NCBI GenBank assembly: GCA_014656495.1
Contig: BNCN01000003.1
Span: 310,001-374,000, forward strand
Direction of reading: 5' to 3'
Origin: Comamonas sp. KCTC 72670
GTDB lineage: Bacteria; Myxococcota; Myxococcia; Myxococcales; Myxococcaceae
Length of the DNA stretch: 64,000 nucleotides
Part shown: piece after piece, positions 42,388 through 52,000 of the stretch
How positions within the stretch are numbered: the stretch's first letter is position 1
Layout: every line of letters begins with the position of its first letter
Position numbers and translations under genes: made by a program
Notes under the pieces: model-generated
What the model was told of the DNA's origin: nothing
What the model saw: only the letters and a program-made list of their open reading frames with translations
The model's database searches: none

Positions 42388-43386
42388 ATGCGCGCCGTCG
42401 TCTTCGAGGGCTCCGGGGGACCGGAGGTGGTGAAGCTGCGCGATGTGCCCAGGCCCGTGCCGACGCGGGAGGCGCTGCTGGTGAAGGTCCACGCCACGGC
42501 GCTCAACCGCGCGGACCTGCTCCAGCGCCAGGGCGAGTACCACGTCCCGGAAGGCCAGTCTTCCATCCCCGGCGTGGAGGTTGCGGGCACCGTCGAGGCC
42601 TGGGGCGAAGACGTGAAGGGCTTCACCCACGGGCAGCCCGTGTTCGGCGTGGTGGAGGGCGGCGGGCTCGCCGAGTACTGCCTGCTGGACCAGGGCATGG
42701 CGCTCCCCATCCCGACCTGCCTCGACTTCGCGGAGGCAGCGGCCACCGCCGAATCCTGCCTCACCGCGAACGAGACGCTCTTCACCCTCGGCGGCTTGAA
42801 GCCAGGGCAGGCGGTCCTCATCCACGCGGCGGCCAGCAGCATCGGGACCACCCTGGTGCAGATGGCCCGGCACGTGGGCGCCACCACCTACTGCACGGTG
42901 GGCTCCCACAAGAAGGCAGAGGCCCTTCGCGCCCTGGGCGCCGACGCGGTCTTCAACTACCGCGAACAGGACTTCGTCCACGAGGTGCTCCAGCGGACGC
43001 GCGGTGAGGGCGTCCCGCTGGTGATGGACTTCATTGGCGGGGCCTACCTGGAGCGCAACCTGGCGGTGCTGGGGCACGAGGGATGTCTCGTGCTCGTGGG
43101 GCTGCTCGACGGCATGTCCGCGCAGGTGGACCTGCTGCGCATCGTCCAGCGCCGGCTCCAGCTCAAGGGCTCCTCGCTCCGGCTGCGGCCCATGCGGGAG
43201 AAGCGCGAGGTGAACGCGCGCTTCCTCCAGCGGTGGGCAGCGGTGCTCACCCAGGGTGGGCTGCGGCCCGTCATCCACGCCCGCTACCCACTGGAGGACG
43301 TGGGCGTGGCGCTCGCGGAGATGGAAGCCAACCGCAACATCGGAAAGCTCGTGCTCACTTTGGAAAGGAACGCCCCCCATGCATGA
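42388..43386 (+). CDS. zinc-less MDR reductase, quinone oxidoreductase/PIG3-like
   Basis: A 332-residue medium-chain reductase. ALNRADLLQRQGEYHVPEG near residues 38-56 is the PIG3/quinone oxidoreductase signature, and the NADPH-binding loop is in AAASSIGTTLVQMARHVGA near 148. No zinc-site Cys cluster is present. Relatives reduce quinones or act as enoyl reductases. In this operon, which lacks a dedicated ER, it could work as a trans-acting enoyl reductase on ACP-bound chains, though that is inference. Its 3' end overlaps the ACP gene by eight bases. Confidence 0.82.
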   Translation: MRAVVFEGSGGPEVVKLRDVPRPVPTREALLVKVHATALNRADLLQRQGEYHVPEGQSSIPGVEVAGTVEAWGEDVKGFTHGQPVFGVVEGGGLAEYCLLDQGMALPIPTCLDFAEAAATAESCLTANETLFTLGGLKPGQAVLIHAAASSIGTTLVQMARHVGATTYCTVGSHKKAEALRALGADAVFNYREQDFVHEVLQRTRGEGVPLVMDFIGGAYLERNLAVLGHEGCLVLVGLLDGMSAQVDLLRIVQRRLQLKGSSLRLRPMREKREVNARFLQRWAAVLTQGGLRPVIHARYPLEDVGVALAEMEANRNIGKLVLTLERNAPHA

Positions 43387-43651
43387 AGAGCTCACGCAGA
43401 GCATCAAGAAGATCCTCATCAACAACCTGTTCGTGGAGCTCCCGCCCGAGCAGATTGGCGCGGACGACGGGCTGCAGTCCGTCATCGGACTGGACTCGGT
43501 GGGCTTCCTCGAGCTGCGCGTCATCTGCGAGGACGAGTTCAACGTCCGCATCTCCGACGAGGACTTCAACTCGGACAACTTCCGGACGGTGAACCAGATC
43601 GCCTCGCTCATCGTGGGCCTGAAGACGTCTGCCCAGGGAGGCGCGTGGTGA
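43379..43651 (+). CDS. acyl carrier protein
   Basis: A 90-residue free-standing ACP. The phosphopantetheine attachment Ser is in SVIGLDSVGFLELRV near residue 39. The helical pattern and the acidic helix II and III (CEDEFNVRISDEDF) fit a fatty-acid or type II PKS carrier. It overlaps the reductase end by eight bases and the aminotransferase start by four, so it is translationally coupled to both. It probably carries the chain built by the KS and FabZ-like proteins and may deliver it to the oxoamine synthase or NRPS. Confidence 0.9.
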   Translation: MHEELTQSIKKILINNLFVELPPEQIGADDGLQSVIGLDSVGFLELRVICEDEFNVRISDEDFNSDNFRTVNQIASLIVGLKTSAQGGAW

Positions 43652-45042
43652 AGGTCCCCGCGCCCGGAGGACGGCTGGCCCCCGCGGACCTGGAGCGGCT
43701 GCGCGCCGGCCAGGCCCTGCAGATGGACCACTACGGCGGAGGGCGTCTGCCCTTCACCTGCGTGCAGGCCCGAGGGCTCGTCCAGCAGATGGTTCCGCTG
43801 GAAGGCGAAGGCGCGGGCCAGGTGCTGGAGGTGCTGGACGCGAGCGGCGGCTACGCCAGCGCCTGCCTCGGCGCGGCCCACCCCTGTCTCCAGCCCGCCT
43901 TCCGGGAGGGACTGGAGCGAGGCTACGTCACCGACGAGCTGGGCTCCCTGGAACGCACGCTGCTGCTGGAGGAGCTGTTCGGCCCAGGGGGACGCTGGGC
44001 GGACCGCTTCCCCGGCAGCGCGTACCACGCGAGCGGCCGCAACTCCGGCTCCGAGGGCCTGGAGCTGGCGCTGCGCCTGGTCCTGGAGTCCGGCTTCGAC
44101 CGGCGGCGGCTGACGGCCAAGGCGGGCCGCGAGGAACGGCGCACCGTGCTCGCCTTCGAGGGAGCGTGGCACGGCTGGACGGGAGGCCTGGTGCCGCTGC
44201 TCAACCGCCGGCACTACCGCCTGGGCCTGCCCGCGCCGGTCTCCGCGCCGCCCTTCGGCTTGGACGTCGCGTTCCTGCCCTTCGGCGAGCCAGAGGCCCT
44301 GGAGCACTTCTTCGCCGAGCAGGGTTCGCGGCTGTCCGCGGTCTTCGTCGAGCCCATCCAGGGCGACGCCGGAATCCTCGTCCCACCGCCGGGCTATCTG
44401 CGGCGGCTCGCGGGCCTGTGCCGAGAGCACGGCGTGCTCCTGGTCGCGGACGAGGTGCTCACCTTCGCGAAGACGGGCCAGTTCTTCGCCATGACGGACG
44501 AGGAGGGGCCCATCCCCACCGACATCACCGTCATCGGCAAGAGCCTGGGCATGGGCGCGGTCTCCACGTCCATGGTCATCGCCCGGCGCGAGCTGACCGT
44601 GCGCTCCAGCGGCGCGGTGTCCACGTCGGACCTGCGGCCCCTCACCTGCGCGCTGATGCGCTCCGGGCTCCGCTATCTCGCGGAGGAGCGACTCATCGAA
44701 CGCGCCGGCCCCCTGGGCGTGGCGCTGCGCGAGCGGCTGCGTCGCGACGTGGTGGAGGCCTTCCCGGAGCTGTTCCTGGAGGTCCGGGGCCTGGGCTACA
44801 TGAACGGCATCGAGCTGACCGAGCGCGCCGCCGGAGCCCTCTCCCGCCTGCGCCACCACCTGCTCGAGTCCGGCGTCTTCGTGGAGTTCATGGCCGGCGC
44901 GGGCCGGCGCTCCCACGGGCTTCGCTACATGTTCCCCGCCATGCGCATCGCCCCGCCGCTCATCGCGAGCGAGGACGACCTGAAGCACATCGTCGATCGC
45001 ATCCGCGAGGGCACCCGGAGGTTCGTGGAGGCGGGACGATGA
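43648..45042 (+). CDS. class III aminotransferase
   Basis: A 464-residue PLP enzyme of the glutamate-1-semialdehyde aminomutase/omega-aminotransferase class. The cofactor-binding Asp is in LLVADEVLTFAKTG near residue 270 and the Schiff-base Lys in TVIGKSLGMGAV near 297; FEGAWHGWTG near 171 is also typical. The GTG at 43648 is preferred since GGGAGG is six bases away and its GTGA overlaps the ACP stop; a GTG at 43645 is possible. It likely aminates an aldehyde or ketone derived from the acyl chain, making the amine that the NRPS can use. Closest primary role and substrate cannot be fixed. Confidence 0.85.
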   Translation: MKVPAPGGRLAPADLERLRAGQALQMDHYGGGRLPFTCVQARGLVQQMVPLEGEGAGQVLEVLDASGGYASACLGAAHPCLQPAFREGLERGYVTDELGSLERTLLLEELFGPGGRWADRFPGSAYHASGRNSGSEGLELALRLVLESGFDRRRLTAKAGREERRTVLAFEGAWHGWTGGLVPLLNRRHYRLGLPAPVSAPPFGLDVAFLPFGEPEALEHFFAEQGSRLSAVFVEPIQGDAGILVPPPGYLRRLAGLCREHGVLLVADEVLTFAKTGQFFAMTDEEGPIPTDITVIGKSLGMGAVSTSMVIARRELTVRSSGAVSTSDLRPLTCALMRSGLRYLAEERLIERAGPLGVALRERLRRDVVEAFPELFLEVRGLGYMNGIELTERAAGALSRLRHHLLESGVFVEFMAGAGRRSHGLRYMFPAMRIAPPLIASEDDLKHIVDRIREGTRRFVEAGR

Positions 45043-45473
45043 CGGACGCCCTCGTTGTCGCCTCCCATCGTCACCGGGTGGAGCACGTCGACACCGATGC
45101 CTCCGGGGTCGTCCATTTCTCACGGTACGCGTCGCTGCTGGAGACCGCGGCGCTGGAGACCTTGGAGCGCCGCGGCTCGGGGCTCGAGGTGCTCGAAGGA
45201 CAGGGGCTCGACCTGCGCGTGCGCGAGCTGCGCATCCAGTACCGCGCCGCCGCGCGATTCCAGGACTGGCTGCGGTTGGAGGCCCGCCTGGAGCACGTGG
45301 GCGCCGCGAGCCTCAAGTTGGGCGTGAGCGTTTATCGCGAGGGCACGGCCTCCGAGCCGCTGCTGCTCGCCGCTGGAAGTCTGGACATGGCTGTCGTCAA
45401 CCGAGCGAGCGGAGAACCCACATGCATTCCACCGACACTCAGCGCCGCGCTCAAGCGGTCCCCCTGCCCCTGA
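45039..45473 (+). CDS. hot-dog acyl-CoA/ACP thioesterase (4HBT/YbgC-like)
   Basis: A 144-residue protein. VEHVDTDASGVVHFSRYASLLE near residues 14-35 matches the 4-hydroxybenzoyl-CoA thioesterase signature with catalytic Asp (DTDASG), followed by VRELRIQYRAAARF. It would release or edit acyl chains on ACP. The ATG overlaps the aminotransferase stop by four bases. It overlaps the next gene by 52 bases in another frame, and its last 25 residues look poorly conserved, so the functional domain probably ends before the overlap. Confidence 0.8.
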   Translation: MTDALVVASHRHRVEHVDTDASGVVHFSRYASLLETAALETLERRGSGLEVLEGQGLDLRVRELRIQYRAAARFQDWLRLEARLEHVGAASLKLGVSVYREGTASEPLLLAAGSLDMAVVNRASGEPTCIPPTLSAALKRSPCP

Positions 45474-45952
45474 ACCCGCCCGAGCGGCAACCCAAGCCCC
45501 TGGGCTTCACCGCGCTTCGCCAGTGGCTCCGTCACCGGCACCCGATGATCCTCCTGGACCGCATCGTCGACCACGAGCCCGGGAAGTTCCTCGACGCCCT
45601 CATCTCCATCTCCGGGAACCTGGACTGCATCGCGGGACACTTCCCCGAGCGCGCCATCTACCCCGGCAGCAACCTCATCCAGGCCTTCGCCCAGGCCGGC
45701 ATCATCCTCTATCAGATGAGCACCTCGCCGCTGGCCGAGGATGAGCTGACCCTCATTGGCTCGGTGGAGAGCCGGTTCCTGCAAGTCGTCGTGCCGGGGG
45801 ACCAGGTGCTGCTGAAGGTCCAGGTGAACCGGCTGGCGGGCGGGCTCTTCGTCTACTCGGGCAAGGCGCTGGTGGGCACCCGCCGCGTGGCGGCGTTCCG
45901 CGCCACCCTCGTCCGCTCCAAGGTCTCGGAGCTGGGCGCGCCGCTATGGTGA
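45422..45952 (+). CDS. FabZ-like 3-hydroxyacyl-ACP dehydratase with Glu-to-Gln change
   Basis: A 176-residue hot-dog protein. LRHRHPMILLDRIVDHEPGK near residue 36 and IAGHFPERAIYPGSNLIQAF near 71 follow FabZ closely, and the catalytic His of GHFP is present. The catalytic Glu of FabZ (in ILEAMAQ) is replaced by Gln here (LIQAFAQ), so dehydration may be weak, or the protein may act as a partner of another hot-dog subunit. It starts inside the thioesterase gene and overlaps the KS gene by seven bases. In this operon it would be expected to act on ACP-bound 3-hydroxyacyl chains. Confidence 0.8.
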   Translation: MHSTDTQRRAQAVPLPLNPPERQPKPLGFTALRQWLRHRHPMILLDRIVDHEPGKFLDALISISGNLDCIAGHFPERAIYPGSNLIQAFAQAGIILYQMSTSPLAEDELTLIGSVESRFLQVVVPGDQVLLKVQVNRLAGGLFVYSGKALVGTRRVAAFRATLVRSKVSELGAPLW

Positions 45953-47067
45953 CACCCGTCGCGGTGACTGGGGCCGCGTGGAGCACGGCCCTGGGCCACG
46001 GGCTCGACGACGTGTGGCGGCGGCTGCTCGCCGGCGAACACGGCTTCGTCCCCGTGGACACGCCCCACCGGCTGCGCAACACGTGGGCCGCGGCCCTTCC
46101 TCCGCACGGGGAGGCCCCCGCGTCTCGGCTGCGGCGTCTCGCGGTGGAGACGCTGGGCCGGGCCGTGACGGGAGCGAAGCTGGGCGCGGGCGGAGCCAAC
46201 ACGCGGCTCGTGCTGGGCACGAGCCTGGGGGCGTGGCTCGATGATGCCCACGAGCGGGAGGCACCACTCCACACCTGGGCGGACGACGTGGCTCGCGCGG
46301 TGGGTGCACGCGAGGCGCCCGTCGCCCTCTCCACGGCGTGCTCCTCGGGCTCGGACGCCATCATGGTGGGCGCGGAGCTCATCCGCGCGGGCGCCGCCGA
46401 CGTGTGCCTCTGCGGCGGCGTGGATGTCCTCACCCCGAGCAAACGGCTGGCGCACTCGGCGCTCTCCACCATGTCCCCCACCCGGCCGCGTGCCTTCGAT
46501 GTCCGGCATGACGGCATGCTGCTGGGGGAAGGCGCGGGCTTCCTCGTGCTGGAGTCCGTGGCCCATGCGCGGGAGCGCTCGGCGCCCGTGCTGGCATTCT
46601 TCCGGGGCGCGGGCTCGGCCAACGACGCCGCGAGCATGACCTCACCGGACCCGGCCGCCACGGGGGCCCGGCTGGCGATGGAACGCTCCCTCCAGGACGC
46701 GGGCGTGGCGCCGGAAGACCTCGGGCTCGTCAACGCACACGGCTCGGCCACGCCCGCGAACGACCGCGCGGAGGCAGAGGCCTTCAATGCCCTGTTCAAG
46801 ACAGGACCGCGCCCCTGCGTCTTCGCGACGAAGGGCGCGTTCGGGCACACGCTCGGCGCCACCGGCGCCATGGAGGCCATTGCCCTCATCCTCGCGCTGC
46901 GCACGGGCGTGGTGCCGCCCATCGCCGGGCTGGAACAACCCGACGAGGACTTTCCCTGCCCGCTCCCCGTGGGCCGTCCCGTGCGTCATGACGAGCGGCT
47001 CGGCCTGAGCCTCACGCTCGGGTTCGGAGGCTTCGACACCTCGCTCGTCTTCGAGGTCCCGCGATGA
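45946..47067 (+). CDS. beta-ketoacyl synthase (FabF-like, type II)
   Basis: A 373-residue ketosynthase. All catalytic residues are visible: Cys in LSTACSSGSDA near residue 129, His in NAHGSATPAND near 264 and His in KGAFGHTLGATGA near 299. It is slightly short for FabF (about 410), mainly in the N-terminal half. It forms a pair with the truncated KS-like gene that overlaps its stop by four bases, similar to the KS/chain-length-factor pairs of aryl-polyene and type II PKS clusters. It presumably elongates the ACP-bound chain using malonyl-ACP. Confidence 0.9.
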   Translation: MVTPVAVTGAAWSTALGHGLDDVWRRLLAGEHGFVPVDTPHRLRNTWAAALPPHGEAPASRLRRLAVETLGRAVTGAKLGAGGANTRLVLGTSLGAWLDDAHEREAPLHTWADDVARAVGAREAPVALSTACSSGSDAIMVGAELIRAGAADVCLCGGVDVLTPSKRLAHSALSTMSPTRPRAFDVRHDGMLLGEGAGFLVLESVAHARERSAPVLAFFRGAGSANDAASMTSPDPAATGARLAMERSLQDAGVAPEDLGLVNAHGSATPANDRAEAEAFNALFKTGPRPCVFATKGAFGHTLGATGAMEAIALILALRTGVVPPIAGLEQPDEDFPCPLPVGRPVRHDERLGLSLTLGFGGFDTSLVFEVPR

Positions 47068-47651
47068 GCCCGACGCCTGTCGCCCAAACAGCCCTGGTGC
47101 TCCGCGCGCGCGCGTCGACGCGTGGGGAAGAGACGAATCCCTACCCCGCGCGCGTGAAACACCTGGTGCGCTATGCGGACCCGATGGCCTGGGCCTGGGT
47201 GCTCGCGATTGGACAGGCCACCGAACAACTCGGTGAACCCTTCCGGTCCGCGGTGGAGCGCTGCTCGCTCATCCAGGTGGGCCCCGAGGCGCCACCGGAG
47301 GCCATGACGCAGACGGCGAACGACACCCTGCGCGGCTTCGCCTCGCCGCTCCGCTTCCCCGCCGCCACGCCGAGCGCCCCCACGGGCCTCGCCTGCATCG
47401 TCCATGGAATCCGAGGACCGACCCTCGCGCTGACGATGCCTGTCGCAGAAGGCGCCGGAATCGCATTGGCGCTCTCCGCCGCATGGCTCACCCGAGGCGT
47501 CGTCGACTACGCGCTCATCGGGACTTCCGCGTCCCAGCGTCACGGGGCGCCCTACGCCGCATGCGTGGTGCTCACGCGAGGTGAAGGCCCCACGGTGGAC
47601 CCGGCGCTCCTGGTGAAGAGCCTTCTCCCCGAGCGGTGCGCCCATGACTGA
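47064..47651 (+). CDS. truncated KS-like protein lacking active-site Cys (chain-length-factor-like)
   Basis: A 195-residue protein. It resembles only the N-terminal half of a ketosynthase (Ketoacyl-synt_2 type): ACIVHGIRGPTLALTM and the GVVDYALIGTSAS segment align with the region around the KS active site, but the Cys is replaced (TMPVAEGAGIAL). It ends where the His-bearing half of KS would begin. Such short subunits occur beside KS genes in aryl-polyene-type clusters, where a chain-length-factor-like partner is proposed. It overlaps the KS gene by four bases and the ligase gene by eight. It is probably a KS partner rather than a broken gene, since its frame and overlaps are intact. Confidence 0.65.
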   Translation: MSPTPVAQTALVLRARASTRGEETNPYPARVKHLVRYADPMAWAWVLAIGQATEQLGEPFRSAVERCSLIQVGPEAPPEAMTQTANDTLRGFASPLRFPAATPSAPTGLACIVHGIRGPTLALTMPVAEGAGIALALSAAWLTRGVVDYALIGTSASQRHGAPYAACVVLTRGEGPTVDPALLVKSLLPERCAHD

Positions 47652-49047
47652 GAGCACGCCGGAGCTCGCGGGCATCGCCCTGCCGTTCATCCAAGCGTTC
47701 CTGGACCGCGTCCGGGACCTCACCACCACCGCCTCCGCGCCTCCGCTGGCGCAGCTCGCCGCATCGTGGCGCGCGCGCGGGCTGCGGCCGGGGGATGTCG
47801 TCCTGCTCGCCCTGCCGAACGGCGCGGAGCTGCTGGCCCAGGTCTTCGCCATCCTCGCCGCGCGGGGCGTCCCCGCCCTGGTGTCTCCCTCCGCCCCCAC
47901 CGCGCGTCAGCAGGCGCTCGTGGAGGCACTCCCGGCGCGAGCCCTGGTCACCATGCGCCGCCCGGCCCCTCATGCACCGGACGCGGACCGCTTCACGCTG
48001 GGCGGCGCGGAAGTGGCCCTGTTCCCCGAGACGCGGCCTCCCGCCGCGAACCCCGGGGAGATGGTGCTGCTGACCTCGGGCACCTCGGGCTTCGCCAGTG
48101 GCTGCGTGTTCGACCTCGACGCGCTCTTCCGGAACGCGAGCCGCCACGCGGACGCCGTGGGCCTGCGCACGGGCGACACCGTGCTGGTGAACCTGCCGCT
48201 CTACTACTCGTACTCCCTGGTGGCCCAGGCCTTCGCGTCGATGCTTCGAGGCGCGGACCTGGTCATCAGCGGGCCGCCCTTCCAACCCGCTGCGTACTCG
48301 CGGATGTTGGCGGAGCAGGGCATCACCGTGTCCGCGCTGACGCCGCTCCTGGTCCGCGCGCTGCTCCAGCAGGGAAGCGCCCTCCCAACGCAACTGCGCT
48401 CCCTGGGCGTTGGCGGAGACGTGCTCTCCCCCGAGCACGTGGAGCAGTTGCTGCGCCAACGCCCTCGAGGCGAGCTGTACCTCACCTACGGCTTGTCCGA
48501 GGCCGGCCCCCGGGTCGCGACGCTGGCGGCCCATGCCGAACCCGCGCACCGCTTCGCCTCCGTGGGCCTGCCACTCCCCGGGACCCAGGTATCGCTCGTC
48601 CCGCGAGCGCCCAACGGACAGAAGGAGCTGCTGGTCTCTTCCGACACGTTGATGAAGCGGCGCATCGGACTGGTGGAGGGCGAGAAGCTCCACGCGTGGC
48701 GCGGCCACCGGCTGCTGGCCACCGGAGACATCTTCGACATCGACGCGGACGGCTACCTGTACTTCCAGGGACGGCTCTCCGACTTCCTCGTCCGGGGCAG
48801 CGAGAAGATTTGCATGGCCTCCGTGCGGCGGCTGGCCACCACGCTCCCCGGTGTGCTCACGGCCCGGACGCAGGTCGTCCCCGGCGCCGAGGGCGACGAC
48901 TACGAGATGATCCTCACGGTGGCCGACGAAGGCCGCCCCACGGAGCACGTGTCCGAGGCGCTCTCCCGCCTCCTGCGGCTGGCGGAGCGCCCGAGGCGCA
49001 TCCAGGTCGTCGCCGCCGATGGCGCCACCGCCGCGCTGCACAAGTGA
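47644..49047 (+). CDS. stand-alone acyl-AMP ligase (ANL superfamily)
   Basis: A 467-residue adenylating enzyme. The phosphate loop is MVLLTSGTSGFASG near residue 140, with YLTYGLSEAGPR (A5) near 280 and TGDIFDIDADGYLYFQGR (A7/A8) near 360. The protein ends (ATAALHK) just where the A10 catalytic-Lys motif should be complete, so the C-terminal lid is short. It likely activates a fatty or aromatic acid and loads the free ACP or the first PCP of the NRPS that starts 40 bases downstream. The substrate cannot be predicted from the sequence. Confidence 0.83.
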   Translation: MTESTPELAGIALPFIQAFLDRVRDLTTTASAPPLAQLAASWRARGLRPGDVVLLALPNGAELLAQVFAILAARGVPALVSPSAPTARQQALVEALPARALVTMRRPAPHAPDADRFTLGGAEVALFPETRPPAANPGEMVLLTSGTSGFASGCVFDLDALFRNASRHADAVGLRTGDTVLVNLPLYYSYSLVAQAFASMLRGADLVISGPPFQPAAYSRMLAEQGITVSALTPLLVRALLQQGSALPTQLRSLGVGGDVLSPEHVEQLLRQRPRGELYLTYGLSEAGPRVATLAAHAEPAHRFASVGLPLPGTQVSLVPRAPNGQKELLVSSDTLMKRRIGLVEGEKLHAWRGHRLLATGDIFDIDADGYLYFQGRLSDFLVRGSEKICMASVRRLATTLPGVLTARTQVVPGAEGDDYEMILTVADEGRPTEHVSEALSRLLRLAERPRRIQVVAADGATAALHK

Positions 49048-49087
49048 GCCCGCAAGGCCCCCCGTTTCCAACCTCGAAGGACCTCCC

Positions 49088-52000
49088 ATGACGCTCGCCG
49101 TCCCGAATGCCAGTTACCAGCCCCCACGCAGCCCCACGGAGGAGGTCCTCTGCGAGCTCTGGAGCGTGCTGTTGGAAGTCGACCGCGTAGGCATCCACGA
49201 TGACTTCTTCGAGCTCGGCGGCCACTCCCTCATCGCCACCCAGCTCGTCTCGCGGCTCAACGAGCTCTTCCATCTCCGGTTCCCCCTGCCCAGCATCTTC
49301 GACGCGCCCACCGTCGCGAAGCTGTCGAAGGCCATCGAGTCCGCGCGCGGTGCGTCGAGCCCGGAGCGGGACGTCGCGCTCCGTCCTGGTCCGCACGGTG
49401 TCGACCTGCCGCTCTCCTTCGCGCAGGAGCGGCTCTGGTTCATGGAGCAGCTCCACCCCGGGACGGCGACCTACAACATCCCGGTCTTCTACCGCATCAC
49501 CTCGCTGCTCGAGGTCAGCGTGCTCCAGCGCGCCCTCGATGAGGTGCTCCGCCGCCACGACGCGCTCCGAGCCACCTTCGCCGCCAGCGGCGCGGCGCCT
49601 GTCTCGCGCATCGCGCCGCCGCGCGCCTTTTCCTTGCCGCTCATCGACCTGAGCCACCTCCCCGAGGACGCGCGAGAGCTGGAGGCATCGCGCATCACCG
49701 CCGAGCAAGCCCAGGCCCCCATCGACATCCACCACGGGCCCATCCTCCGCGGCGCCCTGGTCCGGCTCCACGAACGCGACCACCGGCTCCTCCTCACGGT
49801 CCATCACATCGTCTCCGACGGATGGACGGTGGGCGTGCTCATGCGCGAACTCCGGACGCTGTACTCGGACTTCGCGGCGGGGCGGCCTTCATCCCTCCCC
49901 TCGCTCGACCTCCGCTATGCCGACTTCGCCACCTGGCAGCGCCAGTGGATGCCGGGACAAGCCCAGGAGCGGCTCCTGCCCTACTGGCGCAAGCGTCTCG
50001 AAGGAGCGCCCACCCTCCTCCCACTTCCCACCGACCGTCCCAGGCCCGCCGTCCAACGCTTCAAGGGCACCCGGCGGACCTTCCACATCCACGAGGAGCC
50101 AGCACGGGCCATCGACGCGCTCTGCCGCCAGGAGCGCACCACGCTGTTCATGACGCTCCTCGCGGGCTTCAGCGTCCTGCTCCACCGCTACTCCGGACAG
50201 GAGGACCTGGTCCTCGGCTCTCCCATCTCCGGGCGCAGCCGGCCGGAGGTGGAGGGACTCGTCGGCTTCTTCGTCAACACGCTCGTGCTGCGCAACGACG
50301 TGTCAGGCAACCCGCGCTTCGTCGACCTCATGGCCCGGGTGCGCGAGGTGACGCTCGGTGCTTTCGCCCACCAGGAGCTGCCGTTCGAAAAGCTGGTCGA
50401 GACGCTCCAGCCGGAGCGCACCCTCCGCCACGCGCAGCTCTTCCAGGTGATGTTCGTCCTCCAGAACGCGCCCACGCTGGAGGCGGACCCCGCCGCGGCG
50501 CTCCAGCTCAGCGCCCTGGCGGAGTCCTGGGAGGTGAACACCGGCACGGCGAAGTGCGACCTCATCCTCTACATGGCGAGGACGCCCGAGGGACTTCGCG
50601 CCACCTTCGAGTACGACACGGACCTCTTCGATGACGCACGCATCGAACGCATGGCGGGACACCTCCAGGTCCTGCTGGAGGCCGCTGCCGCCGACCCGCA
50701 CCAGCGCATCTCCGCGCTGCCCCTGCTCACGCCCGCCGAGCGTCACCGGGTGCTGCGCGAGTGGAACGCCGCTTCCGCGGACTTTCCTCGCGACCGCTGT
50801 GTCCACGAGCTCTTCTCCCAGCAGGCCGCGAAGACGCCGGACGCCCTCGCCGTCTCCTACGGCGCGCAGCGCCTCACCTACCGGGAGCTCGACGCCCGGT
50901 CCAACCAGTTGGCGCGCCACCTGCGGTCGCTCGGCGTGGGGCCCGAAGTCCTCGTGGGCCTGTGTGTCGAGCGCTCCGTGGACCTCATCGTCAGCATGCT
51001 CGGCATCCTCAAGGCGGGGGGGGCCTACCTGCCGCTGGAGACGTCCTACCCGGCGGAGCGGTTGGCCTTCATGCTCGAGGACTCCCGTGTCGGACTCCTG
51101 CTCGTCCACGAAGCCCGGATGCAACACCTGCCGCCCTTTCAAGGTCCCATCGTCCGCATCGACGCGGAACGGGACGCTGTGTCACGGCAGTCCGAGCTCC
51201 CGCTCCCCCTCGCCTCGGGCGCGGACCACATCGCCTACGTCATCTACACCTCGGGCTCCACGGGCAGGCCCAAGGGCAGCGCCATCCTGCATCGCGGCGT
51301 CACGGCCCTGCTCCTGAACTCCGACTTCGTCCACTTCGCGCCGGAGGACCGCGTCGCCCAAGCTTCCAATGCGTCCTTCGACCCGAGCACCTTCGAAATC
51401 TGGGGCGCGCTGCTGCACGGGGCCCACCTCGTCGGCATCACCGCCGACCCGGCGCGCGAGCCATACGAGCTCGCCGCCCAGGTTCAGGCCGAAGCCATCA
51501 CCATCATGTTCGTCACCACCGCCGTGCTCCACCTGATGGCGCGCCAGGTTCCGGACGCGTTTCGCGACGTCCACACGCTGGTCTTCGGCGGTGAAGCCGC
51601 GGACCCGTTGGCGTTGCGTGAAGTGCTCCGGCACGGTCCACCTCGGAGGCTGCTCAATGGCTATGGCCCCACCGAGTGTACGGTCTTCTCCACCTTCGAC
51701 CCCATCGACGCCCCTCCGCCGTTGGGACGTCCCGTGCCCATCGGCCGCGCCATCACGAATGGCCCCGTCTACCTGTTGGACGCACACCTGCGGCCCGTGC
51801 CCATCGGCGTTCCCGGAGAGCTCTACGTCGCGGGCGAGCGCCTGGGCCGTGGCTACTTCAACCGCCCGGAGCTCACCGCGAGAACCTTCGTGCCAGACCC
51901 CTTCAGCCCGCGGCCCGGTGCCCGCCTCTACAAGACGGGAGACCTGGGCCGACATCTGCCCGACGGCCGCATCGAATACCTGGGCCGTGTCGACTTCCAG

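Noticed and set aside
47064-47651. Short KS-like gene as a pseudogene
   Set aside because: Start and stop overlap both neighbours in the operon style and no frameshift is visible, so a working short subunit is more likely.
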